Source of the DNA: Streptomyces sp. NP-1717
Lineage (GTDB): Bacteria > Actinomycetota > Actinomycetes > Streptomycetales > Streptomycetaceae
Assembly: GCF_022695985.1 (NCBI RefSeq)
Contig: NZ_JAAPBF010000045.1
Location: 1 to 39,073 of the forward strand
DNA length: 39,073 nucleotides
Reading direction: 5' to 3'
The position numbers and the translations under genes are program-made. This document shows, piece after piece, positions 1 through 7,449 of the stretch (position 1 is its first letter; each line of letters starts with the position of its first letter). The notes beneath the pieces are model-generated. The model did not search any database. It saw nothing but the letters and a program-made list of their open reading frames with translations, and had not been told where the DNA came from.

Positions 1-415
1 GGTGGGCGCCGGACTGCTGCGGCAGATAGGCCGTGTCGGCGGCGGCCGGCTGGGGGGGCTGCGGCTGCTGGTACCCGACCTGCGGCTGGTACTGCGTGTC
101 CCAGGTCTGGCCCTCCCAGGTCTGCGCGTCCTGCCCGTTGGACGGTTCCTGGTACGGCTGCTGCTGGTGGGGCTGGTGTTGGTGCGGTGCCTGGTACGGC
201 TGCTGCTGCGGGGCCTGCGGCTGGTACTGCTGCTGATACGGCTCGGACGGCCGGCCCGGTCGCGGTACGCCGTACTGCTGCTGCCCGTACGGCCCGGAGC
301 CGTAACTTCCGCCGTAACCCTGCTGCCCCTCGTACCGGTGCTGTCCGTCGTACCGGCCCTGTCCGTCGTACCGGTTCTGGCCGTCGTACTGGTCGTCGTA
401 CTGGTCGTCGCTCAT
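1..415 (-). CDS. N-terminal part of a Gln/Tyr/Pro-rich protein, runs off the window
   Basis: The reading frame starts at an ATG at 415 and stays open to the left edge, so only about 138 residues are visible. A GGAGG-type ribosome site sits about 13 bases upstream, inside the end of the MoaD-like gene, with only 10 bases between the two genes, so they form one operon. The visible part is low complexity: repeats of the type YDGQ near the start, then runs of Gln, Tyr, Pro and His with no hydrophobic stretch yet. Such acidic-to-QYP-rich heads often precede a membrane segment in Streptomyces surface or signalling proteins. In Streptomyces the neighbour of this MoaD-like gene is, as I recall, often a DUF2993 (LmeA-like) lipid-binding protein. 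That identity is a guess because the folded part lies outside the window. Confidence 0.75.
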   Translation of the reverse strand, partial: MSDDQYDDQYDGQNRYDGQGRYDGQHRYEGQQGYGGSYGSGPYGQQQYGVPRPGRPSEPYQQQYQPQAPQQQPYQAPHQHQPHQQQPYQEPSNGQDAQTWEGQTWDTQYQPQVGYQQPQPPQPAAADTAYLPQQSGAH

Positions 416-425
416 GCTCGGCTGC

Positions 426-680
426 TCACCCTCCTGCGAACGGCGGGAGCACTTCGACCGTGCCGCCCTCGGCAAGCCGTACGGTCTCATGCCCGCGGGT
501 GCCGACGGGGTCACCGTCGACGAGGAACGAACACCTCCGGAGCACCTGGACCAGCTCACCGGGGTGCCGGTCCCGCGCCGCGTCCAGCGCCTGGGCCAGG
601 GTGTCCGCCGCGTAGGGCTCCTCGGCGATGCCCGCCGCCGCCTTGGCCGCGGCCCAGTAGCGGATGATCCCCGCTGCCAT
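426..680 (-). CDS. MoaD/ThiS-family small sulfur-carrier-like protein
   Basis: This 84-residue protein has the beta-grasp pattern of MoaD/ThiS: a beta strand around RYWAAAKAAAG, a central segment with GELVQVLRRCSFLVDGDPV and a C-terminal tail VEVLPPFAGG. It ends in the Gly-Gly that MoaD and ThiS activate as an adenylate or thiocarboxylate. A longer frame opens at 695, but a strong GGAGGAG lies 6 bases before the ATG at 680, so that start is preferred. The next gene begins 10 bases downstream. The family carries sulfur for molybdopterin, thiamine or amino-acid synthesis. No E1-like activating enzyme or sulfurtransferase is inside the window, so the pathway cannot be assigned here. The gene is divergent from glnR. 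Confidence 0.85.
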   Translation of the reverse strand: MAAGIIRYWAAAKAAAGIAEEPYAADTLAQALDAARDRHPGELVQVLRRCSFLVDGDPVGTRGHETVRLAEGGTVEVLPPFAGG

Positions 681-859
681 GGCGTACTCCTCCATCTAAT
701 TCTCGGCAATTTTCCCGTCGGATTCCGTCGGCCCTCCATGATGGCCGATCCCCAGCCCCGCCACGGCATCCGCCGCCTCGGGAGGGGGGCGGAAAAGCGA
801 TGACCCGCTGTTTCCCCCCTCTGACACTGAGCACATGTGGGTTATTCTGCTCCGGAAGA

Positions 860-887
860 GGATCCGGGCAATGTAGCCCCCGGGTCC
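860..887 (+). terminator. Hairpin followed by TTTT in the glnR leader
   Basis: A 9-bp stem (860-868 with 879-887, one G-T pair) closes a 10-base loop and is followed directly by TTTT at 888-891. It lies about 175 bases before glnR, between the divergent MoaD-like gene and glnR. By shape it could be an attenuator or the end of an upstream transcript. There is no gene pointing into it on the plus strand, which makes a regulatory role more interesting but leaves it unproven. Confidence 0.35.
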
Positions 888-1003
888 TTTTGCGCTTTCC
901 GACCCGGGGCGCGAGCGCGGGACGGAAGGCGATGCCACATACGCCCCCGCGCTTCCGGGTGTGGGAGGTGCCCCCTTGCAGGGACCGAGGAGGAACCGAC
1001 GTA

Positions 1004-1066
1004 ATGGGCGAGCCAATGACGCAGACGCATGACGGATGTCCGACCCGGGCGGGTGGGCGGCGATGA
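1004..1066 (+). CDS. 20-residue leader ORF overlapping the glnR start
   Basis: The ATG at 1004 is preceded by AGGAGG (988-993), the best ribosome site in the glnR leader. The frame encodes a 20-residue peptide beginning [11 protein letters not shown] and ending in Arg-Arg. Its TGA (1064-1066) overlaps the glnR ATG (1063-1065) as ATGA. The peptide has no recognisable domain. The arrangement is that of translational coupling, where ribosomes finishing the leader re-start at glnR, whose own upstream sequence has only a weak GGGCGG. Whether it is translated is inference. Confidence 0.4.
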   Translation: MGEPMTQTHDGCPTRAGGRR

Positions 1067-1893
1067 GTTCTCTGCTGCTGCTCACGAACGCCCTCCAGCC
1101 GTCGACGGAGGTGCTGCCCGCTCTCGGCCTGCTTCTGCACCACGTACGGGTGGCCCCGGCCGAGGGACCGGCCCTGGTCGACACGCCGGGCGCGGACGTC
1201 ATCCTGATCGACGGCCGGCGCGACCTGCCCCAGGTGCGGTCGCTCTGCCAGCTGCTTCGCTCCACCGGACCCGGCTGTCCGCTGGTCCTCGTGGTGACCG
1301 AGGGCGGCCTCGCCGCCGTCACCGCCGACTGGGGCATCGACGACGTCCTGCTCGACACCGCGGGCCCGGCCGAGGTCGAGGCGCGGCTGCGGCTGGCCAC
1401 CGGACGCCAGCAGATCTCGACCGACGACTCCCCGATGGAGATCCGCAACGGTGATCTCTCGGTGGACGAGGCGACCTACAGCGCGAAGCTGAAGGGGCGG
1501 GTCCTGGACCTGACCTTCAAGGAGTTCGAGCTGATCAAGTATCTGGCGCAGCACCCCGGCCGGGTCTTCACCCGGGCGCAGCTCCTCCAAGAGGTCTGGG
1601 GCTACGACTACTTCGGCGGTACGCGGACGGTCGACGTCCACGTACGGCGGCTGCGCGCGAAGCTCGGCCCCGAGCACGAGTCGCTGATCGGAACGGTCCG
1701 CAACGTCGGATACCGCTTCGTCACGCCGGAGAAGGTCGAGCGCGCGGCGGAGGAGGCGAAGGCGAAAGCCATCGCCGAGGCGGCCGCCAAGGCGAAGGCC
1801 GCGGGGCCCGTGGAGGACCCGTCCGACGACGCCACGCACGCGGCCGACATGTCCGAGGGACGAGAAGGCGCCGTACGGCCTGCCAGGAGGTAG
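1063..1893 (+). CDS. glnR: GlnR, OmpR-type global nitrogen regulator
   Basis: GlnR controls nitrogen assimilation genes such as glnA, glnII, amtB and ure in actinomycetes. This 276-residue protein begins [12 protein letters not shown], the usual start of Streptomyces GlnR. Residues 1-110 are an atypical receiver domain: Asp50 and Arg52 are present in LIDGRR, but the acidic Mg-binding pair near the N-terminus is missing, in keeping with the phosphorylation-independent dimer known for this family. Residues about 125-225 form the winged-helix DNA-binding domain, with [16 protein letters not shown] and a [13 protein letters not shown] recognition region. The last 50 residues are an Ala/Lys/Glu-rich helical tail. 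A start 9 codons upstream exists, but the internal ATG matches the family and abuts the leader ORF. No kinase gene is adjacent, as expected for this orphan regulator. Confidence 0.96.
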   Translation: MSSLLLLTNALQPSTEVLPALGLLLHHVRVAPAEGPALVDTPGADVILIDGRRDLPQVRSLCQLLRSTGPGCPLVLVVTEGGLAAVTADWGIDDVLLDTAGPAEVEARLRLATGRQQISTDDSPMEIRNGDLSVDEATYSAKLKGRVLDLTFKEFELIKYLAQHPGRVFTRAQLLQEVWGYDYFGGTRTVDVHVRRLRAKLGPEHESLIGTVRNVGYRFVTPEKVERAAEEAKAKAIAEAAAKAKAAGPVEDPSDDATHAADMSEGREGAVRPARR

Positions 1894-1904
1894 GTCACCA
1901 CGCG

Positions 1905-1910
1905 TAGACT
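1905..1910 (+). promoter_or_regulatory. Likely leaderless -10 box for the LacI-type gene
   Basis: TAGACT ends 7 bases before the GTG at 1918, and no ribosome site is present in those bases. This is the spacing expected when the transcript starts on the start codon, and TAGACT fits the Streptomyces HrdB -10 consensus. No clear -35 box is visible about 17 bases upstream. Confidence 0.5.
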
Positions 1911-1917
1911 GCCGCGC

Positions 1918-2940
1918 GTGGCCAAGGTGACGCGGGACGACGTGGCACGACTGGCGGGGACTTCGACCGCGGTCGTCAGTTATGTCATCAACAACGGACC
2001 GAGGCCGGTCGCCCCGGCCACGCGCGAGCGTGTACTCGCCGCGATCAAGGAGCTGGGCTACCGGCCCGACCGGGTCGCGCAGGCGATGGCGTCGCGGCGC
2101 ACCGACCTCATAGGGGTCGTCGTGCCCGACGCGCGGCAGCCGTTCTTCGCGGAGATGGCGCACGCGGTCGAACAGGCCGCGGCCGAGCGCGGAAAGATGG
2201 TGCTCGTCGGCAACTCCGACTACCGCAACGAGCGCGAGGTCCACTATCTGCGGGCCTTCCTCGGTATGCGGGTGTCCGGGCTGATCCTGGTCAGCCAGGG
2301 CCCCAGCGAGCGTGCCGCGGCGGAGATAGAGGCGTGGGACGCCCGCGTCGTCCTGCTGCACGAGCGGCCCGAGGGCATCGACGACGTCGCCGTCGTCACC
2401 GACGACATCGGCGGCGCGCAGCTCGCCACCCGGCATCTGCTGGAGCACGGTCATCCGTACGTGGCATGCCTCGGCGGCGTGGAGTCGACGCCGGTCGTCG
2501 GTGACCCGGTGACCGACCACGTCGAGGGCTGGCGGCGGGCGATGCGGGAGGCCGGTCTCTCGACGGAGGGGCGGCTCTTCAAGGCGCTCTACAACCGGTA
2601 CGACGCCTACAACGTGGCGCTGAAGCTGCTGGCCGGGCCCGACCGGCCGCCGGCGATCTTCTGCTCCACCGACGACCAGGCGATCGGTGTGCTGCGGGCG
2701 GCGCGCGAGCTGCGGATCGACGTTCCGGGCGAGCTGGCGGTGGCCGGCTTCGACGACGTCAAGGAGGCCGGGCTGACGGACCCACCGCTGACAACGGTGT
2801 CCTCGGACCGGCCGGCGATGGCGCGGGCCGCGGTGGATCTGGTGCTGGACGACGGGCTGCGGGTGGCGGGGTCGCGCAGGGAACGGGTGAAGCAGTTCCC
2901 GTCGGCGCTGATCGTGCGGCGCTCGTGCGGCTGCTTCTGA
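1918..2940 (+). CDS. LacI-family transcriptional regulator
   Basis: The 340-residue protein has an N-terminal LacI helix-turn-helix (about residues 3-50: [23 protein letters not shown], then [15 protein letters not shown] for the hinge) and a periplasmic-binding-protein-like effector domain (about 60-335) with the usual IGVVVPD and FDDV segments. It ends in RRSCGCF, a tail common in actinobacterial members. LacI regulators bind operators of sugar or nucleoside uptake and catabolic genes, and a small ligand releases them. No transporter or catabolic gene adjoins it, so the ligand is unknown. It starts at a GTG 24 bases after glnR ends and probably has its own leaderless promoter. It is convergent with the GntR gene. 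Confidence 0.93.
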   Translation: MAKVTRDDVARLAGTSTAVVSYVINNGPRPVAPATRERVLAAIKELGYRPDRVAQAMASRRTDLIGVVVPDARQPFFAEMAHAVEQAAAERGKMVLVGNSDYRNEREVHYLRAFLGMRVSGLILVSQGPSERAAAEIEAWDARVVLLHERPEGIDDVAVVTDDIGGAQLATRHLLEHGHPYVACLGGVESTPVVGDPVTDHVEGWRRAMREAGLSTEGRLFKALYNRYDAYNVALKLLAGPDRPPAIFCSTDDQAIGVLRAARELRIDVPGELAVAGFDDVKEAGLTDPPLTTVSSDRPAMARAAVDLVLDDGLRVAGSRRERVKQFPSALIVRRSCGCF

Positions 2941-2958
2941 GGGCGTTCGCAGCCGTGA

Positions 2959-3741
2959 TCACCCAGGTGTGAACTCGTACCGCAGCTCGTAGAGGTGGCC
3001 TGCCTTGGCCATCACGGTGACCTCGACGGGCTGCTCGTCGGCGCCGTACACGACGCGCAACGTCCGCAGCACGGGCAGGTCGCCGGGCAGCCGAAGCGCT
3101 TCGTACTGCTCCTGCGTCGGTATGCGTGCGGAGACGTGGTCGACGCTGAGCCGGGGCGGGTGGCCGAGCGCGGTCAGCAGGGTGGGAGTTCCGCCCCTGA
3201 TCCGGCGGTTCTCGGCGAGCGGGGTGCCCCGGGCGATGTGCGGCGGGTAGTACGCGTGGACCAGTTCCACCGGGGCGCCGTCGAGGGTGAGCACCTGATG
3301 CCGGAGAAAGACCGTGCCGTCGGCGGGCAGGCGCAGGGCCGCCGCGACGTCCGCCGGGGGTGTCGTCTCCTCGACTGCGAGGAGGGTACTCCGGGCCTCC
3401 CCGCCGCTCTTCGCGGTCTCGGCGAGCCACGGGTAGGTGTCACCGGCGGCGGCCGGGGCCATGGAGGAGGCCGGCCGTACGGTCAACTGCCGGTGCTCCC
3501 GTACGGTCACGGCGGCGCCCGCGCGCCCGACGACCAGCCGCTCGCTCTTGAGGAGTTGCAGTGCTTTCTGCACGGTGGCGTTCGAGGCGCCGAACCGCTC
3601 CTTGAGCCGTACGGTCGACGGCAGGCTCGCGCCGGGAGCGAGGTCCCCGGTCATGATCTCGTCGCGCAGATCGGCGGCGATGCGCTGGTGGAGGGAACGG
3701 CGGTCGTACCCGTTCTCCTCGTCGCGCGGTGGCACGGTCAT
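2959..3741 (-). CDS. GntR-family regulator, HutC/UTRA subfamily
   Basis: The 260-residue protein has a GntR winged helix at about residues 14-80 (LHQRIAADLRDEIMTGDLAPGASLPS, then GASNATVQKALQLLKSERLV). A UTRA effector domain follows at about 100-255, with the GT-LAENRRIRGGTP segment and a closing YELRYEF. UTRA domains bind small molecules such as sugars, amines or histidine-pathway intermediates. Its ATG overlaps the stop of the upstream UTRA-only gene as ATGA, so the two are co-translated. No metabolic gene is nearby, so the target is not evident. It is convergent with the LacI gene across 18 bases. Confidence 0.92.
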   Translation of the reverse strand: MTVPPRDEENGYDRRSLHQRIAADLRDEIMTGDLAPGASLPSTVRLKERFGASNATVQKALQLLKSERLVVGRAGAAVTVREHRQLTVRPASSMAPAAAGDTYPWLAETAKSGGEARSTLLAVEETTPPADVAAALRLPADGTVFLRHQVLTLDGAPVELVHAYYPPHIARGTPLAENRRIRGGTPTLLTALGHPPRLSVDHVSARIPTQEQYEALRLPGDLPVLRTLRVVYGADEQPVEVTVMAKAGHLYELRYEFTPG

Positions 3742-4295
3742 CGTCCGGTCCCGATCTCGATGTCGAGCTCGTAGCGCAGCCGTTGACGGTGCGCGGGCAT
3801 GGTCATCACGTCGGCCTGGATGGGCCGGTCCGCACTGTCGAAGGTGACCCGAACCAGCCGCAGCACCGGCTCGCCCGGCTCGGTACGCAGGGCTGCGCGT
3901 TCGTCCTCGTCGGGCATCCGGGCGCTCACATCCTCCCGGACGCGGACGCCGGTGTGCCCCAGTTCGTTGAGGAGGGTGACGGCACCGCCGGGAATCTTCG
4001 CCGTCCGGGCGAGGCGTGTGCCGCGCGCGATGGTCGCGGGGTAGTAGGTGTCGGTCAGCTCGCAGGGCACGTCGTCCAGGACCATCACCCGTCGTCTTAC
4101 GACGACGGCCTCGCCGGGGGCGACCCCCAAGAGCTCAGCCACCTCACCGGACGCACCCACCTCCCCGGCCTCCACGATCCGCTGCCCACCCCGCCGCCCG
4201 CGCGCCGCCGACTCGGCGCCCCACGCGTCGGGTTGTCCCGCAGGCCGTGACGTCAGATACGGCATCGAGGTACTGACCCAGGCACCGGCACTCAT
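3738..4295 (-). CDS. Stand-alone UTRA-domain protein without a DNA-binding domain
   Basis: The 185-residue protein starts at an ATG preceded by AGGAGG. A longer frame to 4418 exists but has no ribosome site and encodes no known domain. It begins SAGAWVSTSMPYLTSR. From about residue 45 it matches a UTRA domain: LGVAPGEAVVVRRRVMV, TDTYYPATIARGT and KIPGGAVTLLNELG. There is no helix-turn-helix. I recall stand-alone UTRA proteins of this type being common in Streptomyces and annotated as GntR regulators. Because it is coupled to a full GntR/UTRA gene, it may form mixed dimers or act as a ligand-sensing antagonist. That role is inference. Confidence 0.85.
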   Translation of the reverse strand: MSAGAWVSTSMPYLTSRPAGQPDAWGAESAARGRRGGQRIVEAGEVGASGEVAELLGVAPGEAVVVRRRVMVLDDVPCELTDTYYPATIARGTRLARTAKIPGGAVTLLNELGHTGVRVREDVSARMPDEDERAALRTEPGEPVLRLVRVTFDSADRPIQADVMTMPAHRQRLRYELDIEIGTGR

Positions 4296-4327
4296 GACGT
4301 CCTCCTGTGCTGCTGACGGGATCCGAC

Positions 4328-4424
4328 CTTGCCGCTTTACACAGTAAGCGACTCGGCCGGGCCTTCCCGTCGAGGCCAATCTTGCCGCTTTTCGTGAATA
4401 GCAGTACGGTTCTCGCAATCGTAC
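4328..4424. promoter_or_regulatory. Divergent intergenic region with direct and inverted repeats
   Basis: Between the UTRA gene and the small basic gene are two identical 11-base direct repeats, CTTGCCGCTTT, at 4328-4338 and 4381-4391. A dyad GTACG-N11-CGTAC lies at 4404-4424. These sit where divergent promoters and operators are expected and could be sites for the GntR/UTRA pair. No -10 or -35 can be assigned with confidence. Confidence 0.35.
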
Positions 4425-4491
4425 ATCTCAGCCAGGCGGAGGTACGGCGCACCTCGGCGCGCACGGACACCGCACCAGAGGGGAGTGGTCA

Positions 4492-4800
4492 ATGAGTGAG
4501 GTCGTCGCTCGACTCTTCGAGCGGTTGTCGCGTCGCCTGATCCCGGGGGCGGGACGATTCCGACGGGGCCCGGCATCCCCGAGTCAAGTTCCGGCCGTGG
4601 GGCGGCACTTCGACAGGCTTCGGTCGGTGGTGGCGTTTGGCCCGGGTTGTCTTGTCGAGCAGGGCGGCGAGCACCGCACGCTGTTCCAGCCGTGCGTACG
4701 GACCGAGTTCGAGCGGTGGGAGCGATCGAGGAATCGGATGCGCCGACGACGCAGGCGGGAAGCGTGGCTTGTCGCTCACGAGGTCGGGGAGGTCGGCTGA
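4492..4800 (+). CDS. Small basic protein of unknown function
   Basis: This 102-residue frame starts at an ATG preceded by GAGGGGAG. It is Arg-rich, with a basic helix (RWERSRNRMRRRRRREAW) near the end and no membrane segment. The ending resembles small actinomycete proteins that I recall lying beside RsbW-like ATPases and GntR/UTRA genes, where a segment of the type PY-AHE-R-RRR is followed by a short tail. The function is unknown. The frameshifted ATPase gene begins about 23 bases downstream, so the two are probably one transcript. Confidence 0.55.
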   Translation: MSEVVARLFERLSRRLIPGAGRFRRGPASPSQVPAVGRHFDRLRSVVAFGPGCLVEQGGEHRTLFQPCVRTEFERWERSRNRMRRRRRREAWLVAHEVGEVG

Positions 4801-4822
4801 TGGGGCATGTCGACGACGGGCC

Positions 4823-5229
4823 GTGGTACTCCGGTGGCGGCGGCATCCGAGTGCCGCGGGGTTGGCCCGCCTTGAGTTGCGCAAGGCGCTCGCCGGGTGG
4901 GGGCTGTCGACTCTGGAGGTGCGCTCGTGCTGTCGGAGTTGGTCACGAACGCGGTGCGGCATGCGCGCCTGCCGTCCGGCCGAGAGATCGAGACCCGGTT
5001 TCTGCCGATGGGCCGTCCCGCTCCCGACGGCCTGCGGATCGAGGTTCACGACGCGTCCACCCAGCGACCGCGCCGCCGGGCGGCAGAGCTGGACGCGTGC
5101 GACGGGCGCGGGCTCCTCATCGTGGACGCGCTGGCCGACGCGTGGGGTGTCTCCGACCGGGTCGGCGTGGGAAAGCTGGTATGGGCGGTGTGGTGGCCCA
5201 CCGACGGCGGCGGTCGTTGTGGCGTCTGA
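4823..5229 (+). pseudogene. RsbW-type ATP-binding protein, broken by a frameshift
   Basis: Two adjoining frames make one HATPase domain. The first, from about 4823 (GTG), gives VLRWRRHPSAAGLARLELRK and AGWGLSTLE. The second, ending at 5229, continues ALVLSELVTNAVRHA (the N-box), then LRIEVHDAS and GRGLLIVDALADAWGV (the G-boxes). The frame changes near 4913-4920, between CTGGAG and GCGCTC, where one base is missing relative to the usual reading. Intact members are anti-sigma-factor-type kinases or phospho-independent ATPases with regulatory roles. A sequencing error would restore the gene. The internal ATG at 4897 would yield only a 110-residue protein lacking the first helix. All conserved motifs downstream are intact, so any loss is recent. 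Confidence 0.7.
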
Positions 5230-5322
5230 CCTGCCGATGTTCCGTTCCCTGCGGACGTTGCTACGGATACGGGTCACCCGCCGCGCGGCAAGATGCCCAT
5301 GGGGATCCTGCGCACTCGGTGG

Positions 5323-5402
5323 TGATCTACCGGGGCCCCGCCTCGCGGAGCGGTTCATCGCATACCGGCGAGACACGAGGGACACCCCATCCCGGTAGAT
5401 CA
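5323..5402. repeat. 12-bp perfect inverted repeat, 56 bases apart
   Basis: TGATCTACCGGG at 5323-5334 is the exact reverse complement of CCCGGTAGATCA at 5391-5402. It lies in the 267-base gap between the broken ATPase gene and the protease, in which I see no other gene. It could be a long-range operator or an insertion scar. No transposase is present. Confidence 0.6.
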
Positions 5403-5443
5403 TCCCCGCGACCTTTATATGGGGCATACGGGATTTTGCCGTG

Positions 5444-5472
5444 GTTCTCAGCAGGCACTCAGACAGTTCTCA
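5444..5472 (+). promoter_or_regulatory. Three 11-bp-spaced direct repeats upstream of the protease gene
   Basis: GTTCTCA (5444-5450), GCACTCA (5455-5461) and GTTCTCA (5466-5472) repeat with an exact 11-base period. That is the layout bound by tandem dimers of OmpR-family regulators. A GATTGT hexamer at 5484-5489 ends 7 bases before the protease ATG and could be a leaderless -10. This would place the repeats about 25-53 bases upstream of the start, an activator position. The OmpR-type regulator encoded at 6682 is the obvious candidate to bind here. Confidence 0.55.
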
Positions 5473-5496
5473 TCTGCCGGGCGGATTGTCGATGAC

Positions 5497-6597
5497 ATGA
5501 CCGACAACCAGCGTCGCAGCGGCGACGAAGAGGCGCACCAGCAGGACTTCGGCAGCGGTCGGGCATACCCGCCGCCGCCCCCGTACTCACCGGCACCGGC
5601 AACCGCACCCGCAGCCGGTGGTCATCACGCGCAGACCCACCACGCGCAGCCCGGGCACGCCGCCTGGGGCTGGGGAGCCGCCGCACCCGCGCACTCCCCC
5701 GGTCACGCCCGTCGCGCCGGGCGGCCCGGCGCGCTGCTCGCCGCCGCCGCTCTCGTCGCGGCCGTGGTCGGCGGCGGTACGGCCGCGCTGACGTCGACCC
5801 TGACGAACGACTCCACCGGCACCGCCGCGAGCACCGTCACCGGTACGACCGTCTCGCAGAGCAGCAAGGGCACGGTCGCGGGTGTGGCGGCGGCCGTCTC
5901 CCCGGCCATAGTGGAGATCCAGGCGTCGTCCGGCAGCGGGCAGTCCACCGGCTCCGGTGTGGTCATCACCGGCGACGGCGAGATCATCACCAACAACCAC
6001 GTCATCGCGGGCGCGCAGACGGTGAAGGTGCAGCTCAGCACCGGCAAGACGTACACCGCCGACGTCGTGGGCACCAGCCCCGACAAGGACCTCGCCCTCA
6101 TCAGGCTCCAGGGCGCGAGCGGGCTCAAGACGGCGGCGCTCGGCAACTCCGACAGCGTGAAGGTCGGCGACGAGGTCGTGGCGATCGGGTCGCCCGAGGG
6201 GCTGACCGGGACCGTGACCAGCGGTATCGTCTCCGCGCTCGACCGGGACGTCACCGTGTCGAAGGACGAGGGCCAAGGGCAGCGGCAACAGCAGGGCGGC
6301 GGGGGCGGCCAGTGGCCGTTCGAGTTCGGCGGTCAGCAGTTCAACGGCGACACGGGCTCCTCCACCACCACGTACAAGGCGATCCAGACCGACGCGTCGC
6401 TCAACCCGGGCAACTCCGGTGGCGCCCTGATCAACATGAACGGCGAGATCATCGGCATCAACTCGGCCATGTTCTCGGCGAGCGGTGCGAGCGGCGGCGA
6501 CAGCTCGTCGGCGGGCAGTGTCGGGCTCGGCTTCTCCATCCCGGTCAACACGGTCAAGGCCGACCTGAGCGAGCTGCGCGCCGGGAACAGCGACTAG
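5497..6597 (+). CDS. Membrane-anchored HtrA/DegP-like serine protease without PDZ domain
   Basis: The 366-residue protein has a Pro/His-rich cytosolic head (about residues 1-68), one membrane segment (about 72-95, PGALLAAAALVAAVVGGGTA) and an extracytoplasmic trypsin-like domain. The catalytic triad is visible: His168 in TNNHVIAG, Asp198 in DKDLALIRL and Ser307 in NPGNSGGAL. The protein ends after the protease domain at GLGFSIPVN plus about 17 residues, so there is no PDZ domain. HtrA proteases degrade or refold damaged envelope proteins. A Gly/Gln-rich insert lies before the catalytic serine region (about 262-280). The chosen ATG follows a divergent-looking control region. A start 26 codons upstream would cover the operator repeats. 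The two-component system downstream suggests envelope-stress control, as in mycobacterial MprAB/PepD. Confidence 0.9.
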   Translation: MTDNQRRSGDEEAHQQDFGSGRAYPPPPPYSPAPATAPAAGGHHAQTHHAQPGHAAWGWGAAAPAHSPGHARRAGRPGALLAAAALVAAVVGGGTAALTSTLTNDSTGTAASTVTGTTVSQSSKGTVAGVAAAVSPAIVEIQASSGSGQSTGSGVVITGDGEIITNNHVIAGAQTVKVQLSTGKTYTADVVGTSPDKDLALIRLQGASGLKTAALGNSDSVKVGDEVVAIGSPEGLTGTVTSGIVSALDRDVTVSKDEGQGQRQQQGGGGGQWPFEFGGQQFNGDTGSSTTTYKAIQTDASLNPGNSGGALINMNGEIIGINSAMFSASGASGGDSSSAGSVGLGFSIPVNTVKADLSELRAGNSD

Positions 6598-6681
6598 TAC
6601 ACGGCTGACGTGCGAGGCTGAAGTGTCAGAGACCCGTGCCTCCTCCCGGTTTCCGCAGCCGTTCAGAGAAAGAGCGACGAC

Positions 6682-7449
6682 ATGAGCCCCGCCGAAGGCG
6701 ATCCGCAACGCGTCCTGATCGTCGACGACGAGCCCGCCGTCCGTGAGGCGCTCCAGCGCTCCCTCGCCTTCGACGGGTACGGCACCGAGGTCGCCGTCGA
6801 CGGTGTCGACGCCCTCACCAAGGCCGCCGTCTACCAGCCCGATCTGATCGTGCTCGACATCCAGATGCCGCGCATGGACGGGCTGACGGCGGCCCGACGG
6901 CTGCGCGCCGGCGGATCGACCGTGCCGATCCTGATGCTCACGGCACGCGACACGGTCGGCGACCGGGTCACCGGGCTCGACGCGGGCGCCGACGACTATC
7001 TGGTGAAGCCCTTCGAGCTGGACGAACTGTTCGCGCGGATCCGCGCGCTGCTGCGGCGCAGTTCGTACGCGGGGTCGGCGGGCGGCGAGCCGCCGGAGGG
7101 CGACGTCCTGTCCTTCGCCGACCTGCGGATGGACCTGGCGACGCGCGAGGTCACGCGGGGCACGCGCCGGGTGGAGCTGACCCGTACCGAATTCACCCTC
7201 CTTGAGATGTTTCTGGCCCACCCGCGCCAGGTTCTGACGCGGGAGCAGATCCTCAAGGCCGTCTGGGGCTTCGACTTCGAGCCCAGCTCCAACTCCCTGG
7301 ACGTGTACGTGATGTACCTGCGGCGCAAGACGGAGAGCGGTGGCGAGCCGAGGCTGGTCCACACCGTGCGCGGGGTCGGTTACGCGCTGCGCGCCGACGG
7401 CGGGCACGGTCCCGGCTCAGCCCCCGGCGGGCACGGCGGCGCCGAGTGA
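6682..7449 (+). CDS. OmpR-family response regulator, MprA-like
   Basis: The 255-residue protein has a receiver domain (about residues 10-125) with the acidic pair Asp15-Asp16, the phosphoacceptor Asp59 in [11 protein letters not shown], the Thr in LTARD and the Lys in YLVKPFE. A winged-helix domain follows (about 140-240) with [17 protein letters not shown] and the [12 protein letters not shown] recognition helix. A Gly-rich tail follows. An AGAGAAAGAG stretch precedes the ATG. Its TGA overlaps the GTG start of the kinase (GTGA), so the two proteins are made in step. It most likely responds to the kinase encoded next and acts on the protease promoter upstream. Confidence 0.94.
   Translation: MSPAEGDPQRVLIVDDEPAVREALQRSLAFDGYGTEVAVDGVDALTKAAVYQPDLIVLDIQMPRMDGLTAARRLRAGGSTVPILMLTARDTVGDRVTGLDAGADDYLVKPFELDELFARIRALLRRSSYAGSAGGEPPEGDVLSFADLRMDLATREVTRGTRRVELTRTEFTLLEMFLAHPRQVLTREQILKAVWGFDFEPSSNSLDVYVMYLRRKTESGGEPRLVHTVRGVGYALRADGGHGPGSAPGGHGGAE

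Noticed and set aside
681..1003. Search for GlnR or PhoP boxes upstream of glnR
   Set aside because: No GTTCACC pair or gTnAc-n6-GaAAc match was found by eye, so no operator is called.
556..2520. Long minus-strand open frame opposite glnR and the LacI gene
   Set aside because: It is antisense to two genes with clear domains, is low complexity (Arg/Asp/Gly-rich) and shows no family motif. Long open antisense frames are expected at this GC content.
4489..5427. 312-codon minus-strand frame across the small basic gene and the broken ATPase
   Set aside because: Its translation has no recognisable motif, while the plus strand carries the HATPase motifs.
5587..7407. 606-codon minus-strand frame opposite the protease and response regulator
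   Set aside because: It mirrors the codon bias of the real genes and encodes no domain.
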